From Pseudomonas juntendi (GTDB taxonomy: Bacteria > Pseudomonadota > Gammaproteobacteria > Pseudomonadales > Pseudomonadaceae): a DNA stretch of 64,000 nt. The stretch lies in contig NZ_BLJG01000063.1 of the NCBI RefSeq assembly GCF_009932375.1, positions 1 to 64,000 on the forward strand. Direction: 5' to 3'. The notes under the pieces are model-generated. The model did no database searches. It had not been told where the DNA came from and was given only the letters and a program-made list of their open reading frames with translations. Numbering within the stretch: position 1 is the first letter of the stretch; every line of letters starts with the position of its first letter. Of this stretch, positions 43,165-51,756 are shown piece after piece. The translations under genes were made by a program, and so were the position numbers.

Positions 43165-43199
43165 AGGCAGACTACTTGTGGATCCGGCAGAAACGAAGT

Positions 43200-44942
43200 T
43201 TAGAGGAACAATCCTGGTCCGGGTCGCGTTCCTTCGGGGAATCTGACGCCCACTTTCTGGATCTTGTTCCCGACCATGGTCGCCACGGTCCAGATCGTGC
43301 CGTGCCATTCCACCTGGTCACCTACTACTGGAGCGCCTCCGACCTTCTGTCGGATGAACTGCGCCAGCGGCATTTTCGCGTCCAGGCCATCGAGTTTCAG
43401 GCCATACAGTGCGGCCACCGCACCCAGTTCGGCATCGCCCTCGAGAACGAAGTCGCCGAAGAAGCGCAGGTCCAGGCCACGCTGCGGCGCCTGGCTGAAC
43501 AGTTTGCCCAGCGCCGGCAGGTTGTGTTCGTGGCCGATCACGCAGAGCATGTCGTCGACCTCCAGCACGGTGCTGCCAGAGGGGTGCAGCAACTGCTCGC
43601 CGCGGAACAGGGCGGCGATGCGTGTGCCTTCCGGCATCTTCAGCTCGCGCAGGGCGGCGCCGATGCACCACTTCTCCTTGCCCAGGCGGTAGACGAACAT
43701 TTCCCACTCGCTGGTGATGTGCACCTCCAGCGCAGAGCGGGAGATGGGCGCCGGATCCGGTGGTACCGTCACTTTCAGCAGCTTGGCCATCCACGGCAGG
43801 CTGGTGCCTTGCACCAGCAGCGACACCAGCACGATGAAGAAAGCCAGGTTGAAGAACAGCTGGGCGTCCGGCAGGCCGGCCATCAGCGGGAACACCGCGA
43901 GAATGATCGGCACCGCGCCGCGCAGGCCAACCCACGAGATGAAGCCTTTTTCGCGGCCGTGGAAGGCCTTGAACGGCAGCAATGCCGCCACCACCGACAG
44001 AGGCCGCGCCACCAGGATCATCCACAACGCCAGGCCCAGTGCCGGCAGGGCAATGGGCAGCAGGTCGTGCGGTGTCACCAGCAGCCCCAGTACCAGGAAC
44101 ATGCCGATCTGCGCCAGCCAGGCCATGCCGTCGAGCATGTGCAGGATGCCATGGCGGCTGCGGATCGGCTTGTTGCCCAGCACCAGGCCACACAGGTACA
44201 CAGCCAGGAAGCCGCTGCCGTGCAGGGCGTTGGTCAGCGAGAACACCACCAGGCCACCGGCCACCACCAGAATGGGGTAGAGGCCACCGGCCAGGTTGAT
44301 CCGGTTGACCAGTTGCAGCATCAGCCAGCCGCCGCCCAGGCCCAGCAACCCGCCGATGCCGAACTCGCGCAGCAGGTGGGTGAGCAGGCTCCAGTGCAGG
44401 CCGGTCTGGCCGCTGGCAATCATGTCGATCAGCGTAACTGTCAGGAAGACCGCCATCGGGTCGTTGCTGCCCGACTCGATCTCCAGGGTGGCGGTGACCC
44501 GTTCGTTCAGGCCCTTGCCGCCCAGCAGCGAAAACACCGCTGCGGCGTCGGTGGAGCCGACGATGGCGCCGATCAGCAAGCCCTGGATCAGGCTCAGGTT
44601 GAACAGCCAGGCAGCAACCAGGCCGGTCAGGGCTGTGGTGATCATGACCCCGACCGTGGCCAGCGACAGTGCCGGCCATAGCGCTACGCGAAAGCTCGCC
44701 ACCCGTGTGCGCAGGCCGCCGTCGAGCAGGATCACCGCCAGGGCGAGGTTGCCCACCAGGTAGGCGGTCGGGTAGTTGTTGAAGATTATGCCCCCACCAT
44801 CGACACCGGCGACCATGCCCACGGCGAGAATGATGACCAGAATAGGGATGCCCAGGCGCGACGACAGCGAACTGACCAGAATACTCGCGCCCACCAGTAA
44901 TGCGCCGATCAGGAACAGGCTGTTGATGGTGCTGGCATCCAA
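43200..44942 (-). CDS. nhaP2: NhaP2/CvrA-type potassium-proton antiporter
   Basis: This is an inner-membrane CPA1 cation/proton exchanger, in this subfamily mainly K+/H+. The 580-residue product has twelve or so helices with [11 protein letters not shown] and the ion-site motif [11 protein letters not shown] (ESGSNDPMA). A cytoplasmic TrkA-C domain (about 395-480) and a CorC/HlyC-type C-terminal domain ([20 protein letters not shown], about 485-575) follow. I chose the TTG codon at 44942 ([13 protein letters not shown], family MDATTINSLF) because CGGAG lies 9 nt upstream. An ATG at 44999 would add 19 residues. Downstream mscK lies 35 bp away on the same strand, and both relate to ion homeostasis. 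Confidence 0.9.
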   Translation of the reverse strand: MDASTINSLFLIGALLVGASILVSSLSSRLGIPILVIILAVGMVAGVDGGGIIFNNYPTAYLVGNLALAVILLDGGLRTRVASFRVALWPALSLATVGVMITTALTGLVAAWLFNLSLIQGLLIGAIVGSTDAAAVFSLLGGKGLNERVTATLEIESGSNDPMAVFLTVTLIDMIASGQTGLHWSLLTHLLREFGIGGLLGLGGGWLMLQLVNRINLAGGLYPILVVAGGLVVFSLTNALHGSGFLAVYLCGLVLGNKPIRSRHGILHMLDGMAWLAQIGMFLVLGLLVTPHDLLPIALPALGLALWMILVARPLSVVAALLPFKAFHGREKGFISWVGLRGAVPIILAVFPLMAGLPDAQLFFNLAFFIVLVSLLVQGTSLPWMAKLLKVTVPPDPAPISRSALEVHITSEWEMFVYRLGKEKWCIGAALRELKMPEGTRIAALFRGEQLLHPSGSTVLEVDDMLCVIGHEHNLPALGKLFSQAPQRGLDLRFFGDFVLEGDAELGAVAALYGLKLDGLDAKMPLAQFIRQKVGGAPVVGDQVEWHGTIWTVATMVGNKIQKVGVRFPEGTRPGPGLFL

Positions 44943-45050
44943 AGGCAGGTACTCCGGGATAACGCTGGAAAGGGGAATGACTGGCAAGTCGCGTGCCAAT
45001 CGATTCTAACCTGATGAATTGGCAGCATGTAAAGCGTTTCTGCAGATGTG

Positions 45051-45078
45051 CAAAAGGCACCGCGGTGGGTGCCTTTTG
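45051..45078 (-). terminator. bidirectional intrinsic terminator after betA
   Basis: CAAAAGGCACC and GGTGCCTTTTG are perfect 11-bp arms with a 6-nt loop. The A/T ends allow function on either strand. It separates betA from the antiporter promoter. Confidence 0.85.
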
Positions 45079-45097
45079 TCATGTTGCCGGTGCTCAA

Positions 45098-45138
45098 CCT
45101 GTGGCAGGCGGCTTGCCGGCGATGCGGCCGGTGCAGGC
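45098..45138. repeat. REP element after betA
   Basis: CCTGTGGCAGGC, the GGCTTGCCGGCGAT core and GGTGCAGGC follow in order. The copy at 63084-63125 has the same order, and both end immediately before a minus-strand stop codon. Confidence 0.7.
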
Positions 45139-46830
45139 TTACGCCTGCTTCACTTCACGCATCGGCTTGCCTTTGACCGGGGCATCACCAGCCACGTAGT
45201 ACTCGGCGGTGCTGCGTGGCAACGGCTTGCGACCACGGATCTTGTCCGAGATTTTCTCGGCGATCATGATCGTGGTGGCGTTGAGGTTGCCGGTGATGAT
45301 CAACGGCATGATCGACGCATCCACTACGCGCAGGCCCTGCATGCCGTGCACACGGCCTTCGCCATCGACCACCGCCATGTCGTCGGTGCCCATCTTGCAC
45401 GAGCAGGACGGGTGGAAGGCGGTTTCGGCGTGCTCGCGGATGAACTTGTCCAGCTCTTCATCGGTTTGCACATGCGCGCCGGGGCTGATTTCGCGGCCAC
45501 GGTACGGGTCCAGTGCCGGCTGGGCCATGATTTCGCGGGTCAGGCGGATGCCGTCACGGAATTCCTGCCAGTCCTGCTCGGAGGACATGTAGTTGAACAG
45601 GATGCTCGGGTGCTGGCGCGGGTCTTTCGACTTGGCCTGGATGCGGCCGCGGGACGGGGAGCGCATCGAACCCATGTGCGCCTGGAAGCCATGCTCCTTC
45701 ACGCCATTGGAACCGTTGTAATTGATCGCCACCGGCAGGAAGTGGTACTGGATGTTCGGCCACTTGAATTCCGGGCGGCTGCGAATGAAACCGCCAGCCT
45801 CGAACTGGTTGCTGGCGCCGATGCCGGTGCCGTTGAACAGCCACTCGGCACCAATGGCCGGCTGGTTCCACCACAGCAGCGACGGGTACAGCGACACCGG
45901 CTGGGTGCAGGCGTACTGCAGGTAAAGCTCCAGGTGGTCCTGCAGGTTTTCACCCACGCCCGGCAGGTCGTGCACCACCGGAATGTCGAGGCTTTCCAGC
46001 AGGGCACGCGGGCCAACGCCGGAGCGCTGCAGCAGCTGCGGCGAAGCGATGGCGCCGGAGCTGACGATCACTTCCTTGCGGGCACGGGCTTCTACGCGCT
46101 CTTCGCTGTCGCCCACCAGGTAGGTGACGCCAACCGCGCGCTTGCCTTCGAACAGCACGCGGTCGCTGAGGGCGTGGGTCACGATGGTCAGGTTCGGGCG
46201 TTTCTTGGCCTGGTCCAGGTAGCCACGGGCGGTGCTGGAGCGGCGGCCGTTCTTGGTCACCGAACGGTCCATCGGGCCAAAGCCTTCCTGCTGGTAGCCG
46301 TTGAGGTCTTCGGTACGCGGGTAACCGGCCTGTACACCGGCTTCGACCATTGCGTTGAACAGCGGGTTGTTGCCTGCTTTGGGCGTGGCGACGCTGAGCG
46401 GGCCGTCACCGCCGTGGTAGTCGTTAGGGCCGATGTCGCGGGTTTCGGCCTTGCGGAAGTACGGCAGGCAGTCGAGGTAGGTCCAGTCTTCCAGGCCTGG
46501 CAGTTCTGCCCAGCCGTCGAAGTCCATGGCGTTGCCGCGGATGTAGCACATGCCGTTGATCAGCGACGAACCACCCAGGCCCTTGCCGCGGCCACACTCC
46601 ATGCGGCGGCCGTCCATGAACGGCTCCGGGTCGGTCTCGTAGGCCCAGTTGTAGCGGCGGCCTTGCAGCGGGAAGGCCAGGGCTGCTGGCATCTGGGTGC
46701 GGAAGTCGAAGCGGTAGTCGGGGCCGCCGGCTTCCAGCAGCAGTACGGTGACGCCGGCATCTTCGGTCAGGCGGGTGGCCAGTGTGTTACCGGCGGAGCC
46801 GGCACCGACGATGATGTAATCGTATTCCAT
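45139..46830 (-). CDS. betA: choline dehydrogenase
   Basis: BetA is a membrane-associated FAD flavoprotein of the GMC family that oxidises choline to betaine aldehyde and passes electrons to the respiratory chain. The 563-residue product has the dinucleotide-binding N-terminus ([18 protein letters not shown]), GMC signature 1 ([15 protein letters not shown]) and signature 2 ([15 protein letters not shown]). The active-site region [10 protein letters not shown] carries the catalytic His, and a C-terminal ATTIMIAEK segment follows. It is the last gene of betI-betB-betA, with a repeat element in the 157-bp gap before it. Confidence 0.98.
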   Translation of the reverse strand: MEYDYIIVGAGSAGNTLATRLTEDAGVTVLLLEAGGPDYRFDFRTQMPAALAFPLQGRRYNWAYETDPEPFMDGRRMECGRGKGLGGSSLINGMCYIRGNAMDFDGWAELPGLEDWTYLDCLPYFRKAETRDIGPNDYHGGDGPLSVATPKAGNNPLFNAMVEAGVQAGYPRTEDLNGYQQEGFGPMDRSVTKNGRRSSTARGYLDQAKKRPNLTIVTHALSDRVLFEGKRAVGVTYLVGDSEERVEARARKEVIVSSGAIASPQLLQRSGVGPRALLESLDIPVVHDLPGVGENLQDHLELYLQYACTQPVSLYPSLLWWNQPAIGAEWLFNGTGIGASNQFEAGGFIRSRPEFKWPNIQYHFLPVAINYNGSNGVKEHGFQAHMGSMRSPSRGRIQAKSKDPRQHPSILFNYMSSEQDWQEFRDGIRLTREIMAQPALDPYRGREISPGAHVQTDEELDKFIREHAETAFHPSCSCKMGTDDMAVVDGEGRVHGMQGLRVVDASIMPLIITGNLNATTIMIAEKISDKIRGRKPLPRSTAEYYVAGDAPVKGKPMREVKQA

Positions 46831-46852
46831 GGCATTTCTCCGAAATGCAGCG

Positions 46853-46982
46853 GCAAGCTTCTAGCTACAAGCTGCAAGAAAAAGCAGCTGGGCGAAGCTT
46901 GCGAATGGATGGTATCTGCAAGGGCCGGCGGTCTGACGCCGACCGGCTCTTTCTTGCAGCTTGAAGCTTGCGGCTTGCAACT
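46853..46982. repeat. AGCTTGCAGC-type hairpin element between betB and betA
   Basis: AAGCTGCAAGAAA (46869-46881) and TTTCTTGCAGCTT (46950-46962) are perfect 13-bp inverted arms, flanked by more GCAAGCTT/CTTGC units on both sides. The loop of about 68 nt holds CCGGCGG/CCGACCGG dyads. It closely resembles the element at 59995-60076, sharing the stretch AGCTACAAGC-GCAAGAAAAAGC. Confidence 0.75.
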
Positions 46983-46987
46983 GTCGG

Positions 46988-48460
46988 TCAGAAGACCGAG
47001 TTGTAGCCGCCCAGTTCGACCTGAACCGACTTGATACGGGTGTATTGGGCCAGCGAGCTGACGCCGTTTTCACGGCCTACGCCCGACTGCTTGTAGCCAC
47101 CGACCGGCATCTCGGCCGGCGATTCACCCCAGGCGTTGATCCAGCAGATACCGGCTTCGAGCTTGTGGATGATGCGGTGGGCGCGGGTGATGTCGTTGGT
47201 GCAGACACCGGCGGCCAGGCCGTAGTCGGTGTCGTTGGCGCGGCGGATCACTTCTTCCTCGGTTTCATAGGTGAGGATGCTCATCACCGGGCCGAAGATC
47301 TCTTCCTTGACGATGGTCATGTCGTCGCTGCAGTCGGTGAACACGGTCGGGGCCACGAAGGCGCCTTTGGCGAACTCACCGGTGGTCAGACGCTCGCCGC
47401 CGCACAGCAGGCGGGCACCTTCCTCTTTGCCCTTGGCGATGTAGCCCAGCACGCTTTCCATGTGCTGGAAGCTGACCAGCGGGCCGAAGTTGGTGTTTTC
47501 GTCTTCCGGGTTGCCAACGCGGATGCGCGCAACGCGCTCGGCGATCTTGGCTTCGAAGGCAGCCTTCATTTCAGCCGGGATGAACACGCGGGTACCGTTG
47601 GTGCATACCTGGCCCGAGCTGTAGAAGTTGGCCATCATGGCGATGTCGGCGGCCTTGTCCAGGTCGGCATCGGCGCAGATGATCAGCGGCGACTTGCCGC
47701 CCAGTTCCATGGTGACCTCCTTGAGCGACGAGCTCGAGGCGCTGGCCATGACCTTCTTGCCGGTGGTGGTGCCGCCGGTGAAGGAGACCTTTTCGATGCG
47801 GGGGTGCTCGGTCAGCCAGGTACCGACTTCACGGCCGCTGCCGGTCAGCACGTTGAACACGCCATTGGGCAGGCCGGCTTCGGTGTAGATCTCGGCCAGT
47901 TTGAGGGTGGTCAGCGACGTGACTTCCGATGGCTTGAAGATCATCGCGTTGCCAGCGGCCAGGGCCGGGGCGGATTTCCACAGGGCGATCTGGATCGGGT
48001 AGTTCCAGGCACCGATACCTACGGTCACGCCCAGCGGCTCGCGGCGGGTGTAGACGAAGGACGACTCACGCAGCGGGATCTGCTCGCCCTCGATGGCCGG
48101 TACCAGGCCTGCGTAGTACTCCAGCACATCGGCGCCGGTGACGATGTCGACGTAGCGGGTTTCCGAGTACGACTTGCCGGTGTCCAGGGTTTCCAGCATG
48201 GCCAGCTCGTCGTTGCGCTCACGCAGGATGTCGACGGCGCGGCGCAGGATGCGCGAGCGCTGCATGGCGGTCATCGCAGCCCAGACTTTCTGGCCACGCT
48301 CGGCGCTTTCGACGGCTTTCTCGACGTCAGCCTCGGTCGCACGCTGCACGTGGGCAAGGACTTCGCCGGTAGCCGGGTTGATGGCTTCGAAAGTGGCATC
48401 GCTGCCAGCGTCGACGTAAGCGCCATCAATGTAGAGTTTTTGCGTTCCGAAACGGGCCAT
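46988..48460 (-). CDS. betB: betaine aldehyde dehydrogenase
   Basis: BetB oxidises betaine aldehyde to glycine betaine with NAD(P)+. The 490-residue product shows the ALDH motifs [32 protein letters not shown], the catalytic Glu in MELGGKSP, and the nucleophile Cys in [11 protein letters not shown]-terminal cation-site region is of normal layout. I chose ATG 48460 ([13 protein letters not shown]) with GAGGA upstream. It lies 38 bp after betI. Confidence 0.98.
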   Translation of the reverse strand: MARFGTQKLYIDGAYVDAGSDATFEAINPATGEVLAHVQRATEADVEKAVESAERGQKVWAAMTAMQRSRILRRAVDILRERNDELAMLETLDTGKSYSETRYVDIVTGADVLEYYAGLVPAIEGEQIPLRESSFVYTRREPLGVTVGIGAWNYPIQIALWKSAPALAAGNAMIFKPSEVTSLTTLKLAEIYTEAGLPNGVFNVLTGSGREVGTWLTEHPRIEKVSFTGGTTTGKKVMASASSSSLKEVTMELGGKSPLIICADADLDKAADIAMMANFYSSGQVCTNGTRVFIPAEMKAAFEAKIAERVARIRVGNPEDENTNFGPLVSFQHMESVLGYIAKGKEEGARLLCGGERLTTGEFAKGAFVAPTVFTDCSDDMTIVKEEIFGPVMSILTYETEEEVIRRANDTDYGLAAGVCTNDITRAHRIIHKLEAGICWINAWGESPAEMPVGGYKQSGVGRENGVSSLAQYTRIKSVQVELGGYNSVF

Positions 48461-48498
48461 AGTGTCCTCGCAAGTGCAGTGTGTGGTTTGGCTTTGCG

Positions 48499-49155
48499 TC
48501 ACGCTCCTGCCGGGTGGGCAAGGGCCGTGCGCGCTTGTTCAGCAGCCGGGTCGTTGGTGCCCAGGGTGTGCTGCTTAGCCAGTTGTAGATCCATGTATTC
48601 GTAAGCAATCCGTACTGCCTGGCCAGTGTCGAATGCATCACCCGACAAGGCACCGCGCAGCCACAGACCGTCGATCAGGGCTGCCAGGCCACGGGCGGCC
48701 TTGCGCGCATGGTAAAGCGGCAAGGCACGGCGAAACTGGCAACACAGGTTGGAGTACAAACGGTGGTCGTTGATCCGTTGCAACCTGTGCAAATCGGGCT
48801 GGTGCATGCTGGAAGCCCAAAAGGCCAACCAGGTTTTCATCGCCGGGCCGTTCACCTGGCTGGCATCGAAGTTGCCCTCGATGATCACTTTCAGGTGAGC
48901 GCGCGGGCTGTCGTCCGTCAGGGCCTGGCGACGTGCTCGAACGCCTTCGTTGAGCATATTCATGATGTAACCCATCGTCGCTGCTATCAGGCCGTTCTTG
49001 TCCCGAAAGTAGTGACTGATGATGCCGTTCGACACCCCGGCCAAACGGGCAATCAGCGCAATGCTGGCGTCCCCCAGGCCGACCTGGTCGACAGCCTGCA
49101 ACGTGGCTTCGATCAACTGCTGGCGGCGGATGGGTTGCATACCGACCTTGGGCAT
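48499..49155 (-). CDS. betI: choline-responsive TetR-family repressor BetI
   Basis: BetI represses the bet genes until choline is present. The 218-residue product has the TetR N-terminal helix-turn-helix ([21 protein letters not shown]) and the BetI-specific core ([50 protein letters not shown]). About 20 residues after LAKQ ([20 protein letters not shown]) extend beyond the roughly 195-residue length usual for BetI. The ATG has GAGGAG upstream. A perfect BetI-like operator lies 70 bp before the start. Confidence 0.96.
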   Translation of the reverse strand: MPKVGMQPIRRQQLIEATLQAVDQVGLGDASIALIARLAGVSNGIISHYFRDKNGLIAATMGYIMNMLNEGVRARRQALTDDSPRAHLKVIIEGNFDASQVNGPAMKTWLAFWASSMHQPDLHRLQRINDHRLYSNLCCQFRRALPLYHARKAARGLAALIDGLWLRGALSGDAFDTGQAVRIAYEYMDLQLAKQHTLGTNDPAAEQARTALAHPAGA

Positions 49156-49224
49156 CTTGCTATCTCCTCAGGCCTGCGAGCAGGCGACAGGCGGCTGACT
49201 CGGCGAAGACCAGTCTATTTTGTT

Positions 49225-49244
49225 TTGATTGAACGTTCAATCAA
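49225..49244. promoter_or_regulatory. BetI-type operator, 20-bp palindrome
   Basis: TTGATTGAACGTTCAATCAA is a perfect palindrome in the betI-betT divergent gap. It has the GAACGTTC-centred form known for BetI operators. It lies 70 bp from betI and about 390 bp from betT, so direct control is clearest for betIBA. Confidence 0.85.
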
Positions 49245-49589
49245 TAAAGAATAAGCTCTGCGACAATTTGTGCCATTGACAGTCTTTCAGGTCGTCGAGC
49301 AGGCACGAATTGACACCCCAGGAAATCGCGTAACCCCCGTAATACAAGGCGTTGACGGGCATCAGCGATGCGAAATGCAGATTCTGCCACGTGGCCCCGG
49401 CCCTGCGGCGGGCCCTTGGAGCGGGCGGGGTGATCTGTGACGAATGCGCGCACCCAGCGGGTAAAGCGTGGCATTTGCAGCAGACCACCTGTCTGTTTTT
49501 TGCAACGTATCGATTCGGGATCACGGTTTCCAGGGTGCTTTTATAACACCTGATGCAGTGGGGATATTCCACCAATTGCTCGGGAAAGA
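49245..49589. other. betI-betT intergenic stretch without a gene
   Basis: No credible coding sequence was found. A minus-strand frame of about 112 codons here lacks any recognisable domain and overlaps the operator. TTGACA occurs at about 49310 without a convincing -10. The length suggests a betT promoter with its own activator sites, but none could be identified. Confidence 0.4.
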
Positions 49590-49631
49590 ATGATTAGCCT
49601 CCACAGCCGCACTGCCCGGAGCATTCGTGCA

Positions 49632-51635
49632 ATGAGTTCTGCCTCACTTACCAAGCCCCCCGCCGAGAGGGTACGGGTCAACCGCGTGGTGTTCTTCACC
49701 TCGGCGCTGATGATCCTAGTTCTGACTGCCTTGCTGATCGCTGTACCCGAAACTGCCGGCCAGGTGCTGGGCGTGGCCCAGAAGTGGCTGACGCGCACCT
49801 TTGGCTGGTACTACATGCTGGTGATCTGCGGTTACTTGCTGTTCGTCGTCTACCTGGCCTTCTCCGATTACGGCAGCCTCAAGCTCGGCGGCAAGGACGA
49901 CCAGCCCGACTTCAGCTATGGCGCCTGGGCCGGCATGCTGTTCTCCTCGGGCATCGGTATTTCGCTGCTGTACTTTGGCGCCTCCGAGCCCCTGGACCAC
50001 TACTTCAACCCACCGGAGGGCACCCCGGCAAGCCTCGAAGCCGCGCGCCAGGGCCTGCAGCTGACCTTCCTGCACTGGGGCCTGCATGGCTGGGCGATCT
50101 ATGCGCTGGTCGGCCTGGCCGTGGGCTACTTCGCCTACCGGCATAACCAGCCGCTGGCGCTGCGCTCGGCGTTGTACCCCCTGGTCGGCGAACGTTGGGT
50201 CAAGGGTGCCGCCGGCAATGCCGTGGACATCTTCGGCATGTTCGTCACCCTGTTGGGCCTGGTCACCAACCTGGGCATCGGTGCCATGCAGGTGTCGTCC
50301 GGGCTGGAGTACCTGTTCGGCATGGACCACAGCAAGACCAACCTGCTGGTGGTGATCCTGGTGATGGCTGGCGTGGCTACCGTGGCGGCGGTTTCGGGTG
50401 TGGAAAACGGCATTCGCCGCCTGTCCAACCTGAACATCATGCTGTTCAGCGGCTTGCTGATCTTCGTCCTGCTGGGCGGCGAAACCCTGCACCTGCTGAA
50501 CGGCTTCGTGCAGAACGTAGGCGATTACCTCAATGGTATCGTGCTGAAAACCTTCGACCTGTACGTGTATGAGGGCGAGGCTGGCAAGTCCGAGCGCTGG
50601 TTGGGCCTGTGGACCGTGTTCTACTGGGCCTGGTGGATCTCCTGGGGCCCGTTCGTAGGCATGTTCATCGCCCGTATTTCCAAAGGCCGCACGGTGCGCC
50701 AGCTGGTCATGGGTGTGCTGCTGATCCCGCTGGGCTTCACCTTGGCCTGGTTGTCGATCTTCGGTAACACGGCGCTGGACCTGGTGATCAACCAGGGCGC
50801 GGTCGAGTTGGGCAAGACTGCGCTGGAACAACCCTCGATGTCGATCTACCAACTGCTGGAATACTTCCCGGCAGCCAAGCTCGTGATCGGGGTGGCGGTG
50901 TTCGTCGGCTTCGTGCTGTTCCTGACCCCGGCCGATTCCGGTGCGGTGATGATGGCCAACCTGTCCTGCAAAGGCGGCAAGGTCGACGAGGATGCCCCGC
51001 ACTGGATGGTGGTGTTCTGGTCGGTGGTGATCACCCTGGTGACCATCGGTTTGCTGTTCGCCGGTAATTTCGAGGCCATGCAAACCATGGTCGTGCTGGC
51101 GGGCTTGCCGTTCTCGGTGGTGCTGGTGCTGTTCATGTTCGGCCTGTACAAGGCCATGAAACAGGACGTGGCGGTAGAGCAGGAGCGCGCCGAACTGGCT
51201 GCCCGTGGCCGACGCGGGTTCAGTGAGCGGCTGACCCAGCTGGAGCTGCAGCCGACCCAGGCCGTGGTGCAGCGCTTCATGGACAAGCAGGTCAGCCCGG
51301 CCCTGAAAGAGGCTGCTGCCCAGTTGCAGACCCTGGGCTTCGACGTGGAGTCCCGTGTTGGCCAGGCGCGCGACATGATGGGCCTGCGGGTGATGATGGA
51401 AGAGGGTAACCCGTTCGTCTACGAAGTGAGCCTGGACGGCTACCTGGCGGCACCGAGCGAGGCGCCGGTGGAAGGCGAGCCGGAAGTCCGTCAACGCTTC
51501 TACCGTGCCGAGGTGTACCTGCACGACGGCAGCCAGGAGTACGACCTGATGGGCTTTGCGCCCGAGCAGATCGTGCGTGACGTGCTGGACCAGTTCGAAA
51601 GCCATCGCCAGTTGCTGGGGCGAGTGTACAGCTGA
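49632..51635 (+). CDS. betT: BCCT-family choline transporter BetT
   Basis: This is a secondary transporter of the betaine/choline/carnitine family that imports choline in osmoprotection. The 667-residue product has twelve predicted helices, the family tryptophan segment (FYWAWWISWGPFVGMFIARISKGRT) and GMLFSSGIGISLLYFGASEP. A long cytoplasmic C-terminal tail (about 500-667) follows, of the sort that senses osmolality in BetT proteins. I chose ATG 49632 (MSSASLTKPPAERVRVN); an ATG at 49590 would add 14 residues. It is divergent from betI and ends in a strong terminator. Confidence 0.95.
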   Translation: MSSASLTKPPAERVRVNRVVFFTSALMILVLTALLIAVPETAGQVLGVAQKWLTRTFGWYYMLVICGYLLFVVYLAFSDYGSLKLGGKDDQPDFSYGAWAGMLFSSGIGISLLYFGASEPLDHYFNPPEGTPASLEAARQGLQLTFLHWGLHGWAIYALVGLAVGYFAYRHNQPLALRSALYPLVGERWVKGAAGNAVDIFGMFVTLLGLVTNLGIGAMQVSSGLEYLFGMDHSKTNLLVVILVMAGVATVAAVSGVENGIRRLSNLNIMLFSGLLIFVLLGGETLHLLNGFVQNVGDYLNGIVLKTFDLYVYEGEAGKSERWLGLWTVFYWAWWISWGPFVGMFIARISKGRTVRQLVMGVLLIPLGFTLAWLSIFGNTALDLVINQGAVELGKTALEQPSMSIYQLLEYFPAAKLVIGVAVFVGFVLFLTPADSGAVMMANLSCKGGKVDEDAPHWMVVFWSVVITLVTIGLLFAGNFEAMQTMVVLAGLPFSVVLVLFMFGLYKAMKQDVAVEQERAELAARGRRGFSERLTQLELQPTQAVVQRFMDKQVSPALKEAAAQLQTLGFDVESRVGQARDMMGLRVMMEEGNPFVYEVSLDGYLAAPSEAPVEGEPEVRQRFYRAEVYLHDGSQEYDLMGFAPEQIVRDVLDQFESHRQLLGRVYS

Positions 51636-51651
51636 CGCTGCTGCGATGAAG

Positions 51652-51686
51652 AAAAGGCCTTGCCCACCGTGCAAGGCCTTTTTTTT
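51652..51686 (+). terminator. intrinsic terminator after betT
   Basis: AAAAGGCCTTGC and GCAAGGCCTTTT pair perfectly around a 7-nt loop and are followed by further T residues. Confidence 0.92.
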
Positions 51687-51756
51687 GAGCAATATGTAGC
51701 GCGGGTATCGCACCTGAATACCGCAGCCTGCGTTTTTTTCAGCGGAGGCACCCAGC

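Noticed and set aside
43165..43308. N-terminal extension of the mechanosensitive channel
   Set aside because: It would overlap the antiporter coding end and mask a good signal peptide that begins at 43164.
43176..44681. A 501-codon plus-strand frame opposite the antiporter gene
   Set aside because: Gln/His/Arg-rich with no domain, and the opposite strand has intact membrane-transporter motifs.
45019..47034. A 671-codon plus-strand frame opposite betA
   Set aside because: Antisense shadow of a complete choline dehydrogenase.
49468..49480. A possible sigma54 promoter (GTGGCATTTGCAG) before betT
   Set aside because: The GG and GC elements are only about 6 bp apart, where sigma54 needs about 10, so it does not fit.
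49237..49575. A 112-codon minus-strand frame in the betI-betT gap
   Set aside because: No domain or convincing ribosome binding site. It overlaps the BetI operator, and its Cys-containing stretches (CIRCYK, CCKCHA) do not form a recognisable zinc motif.
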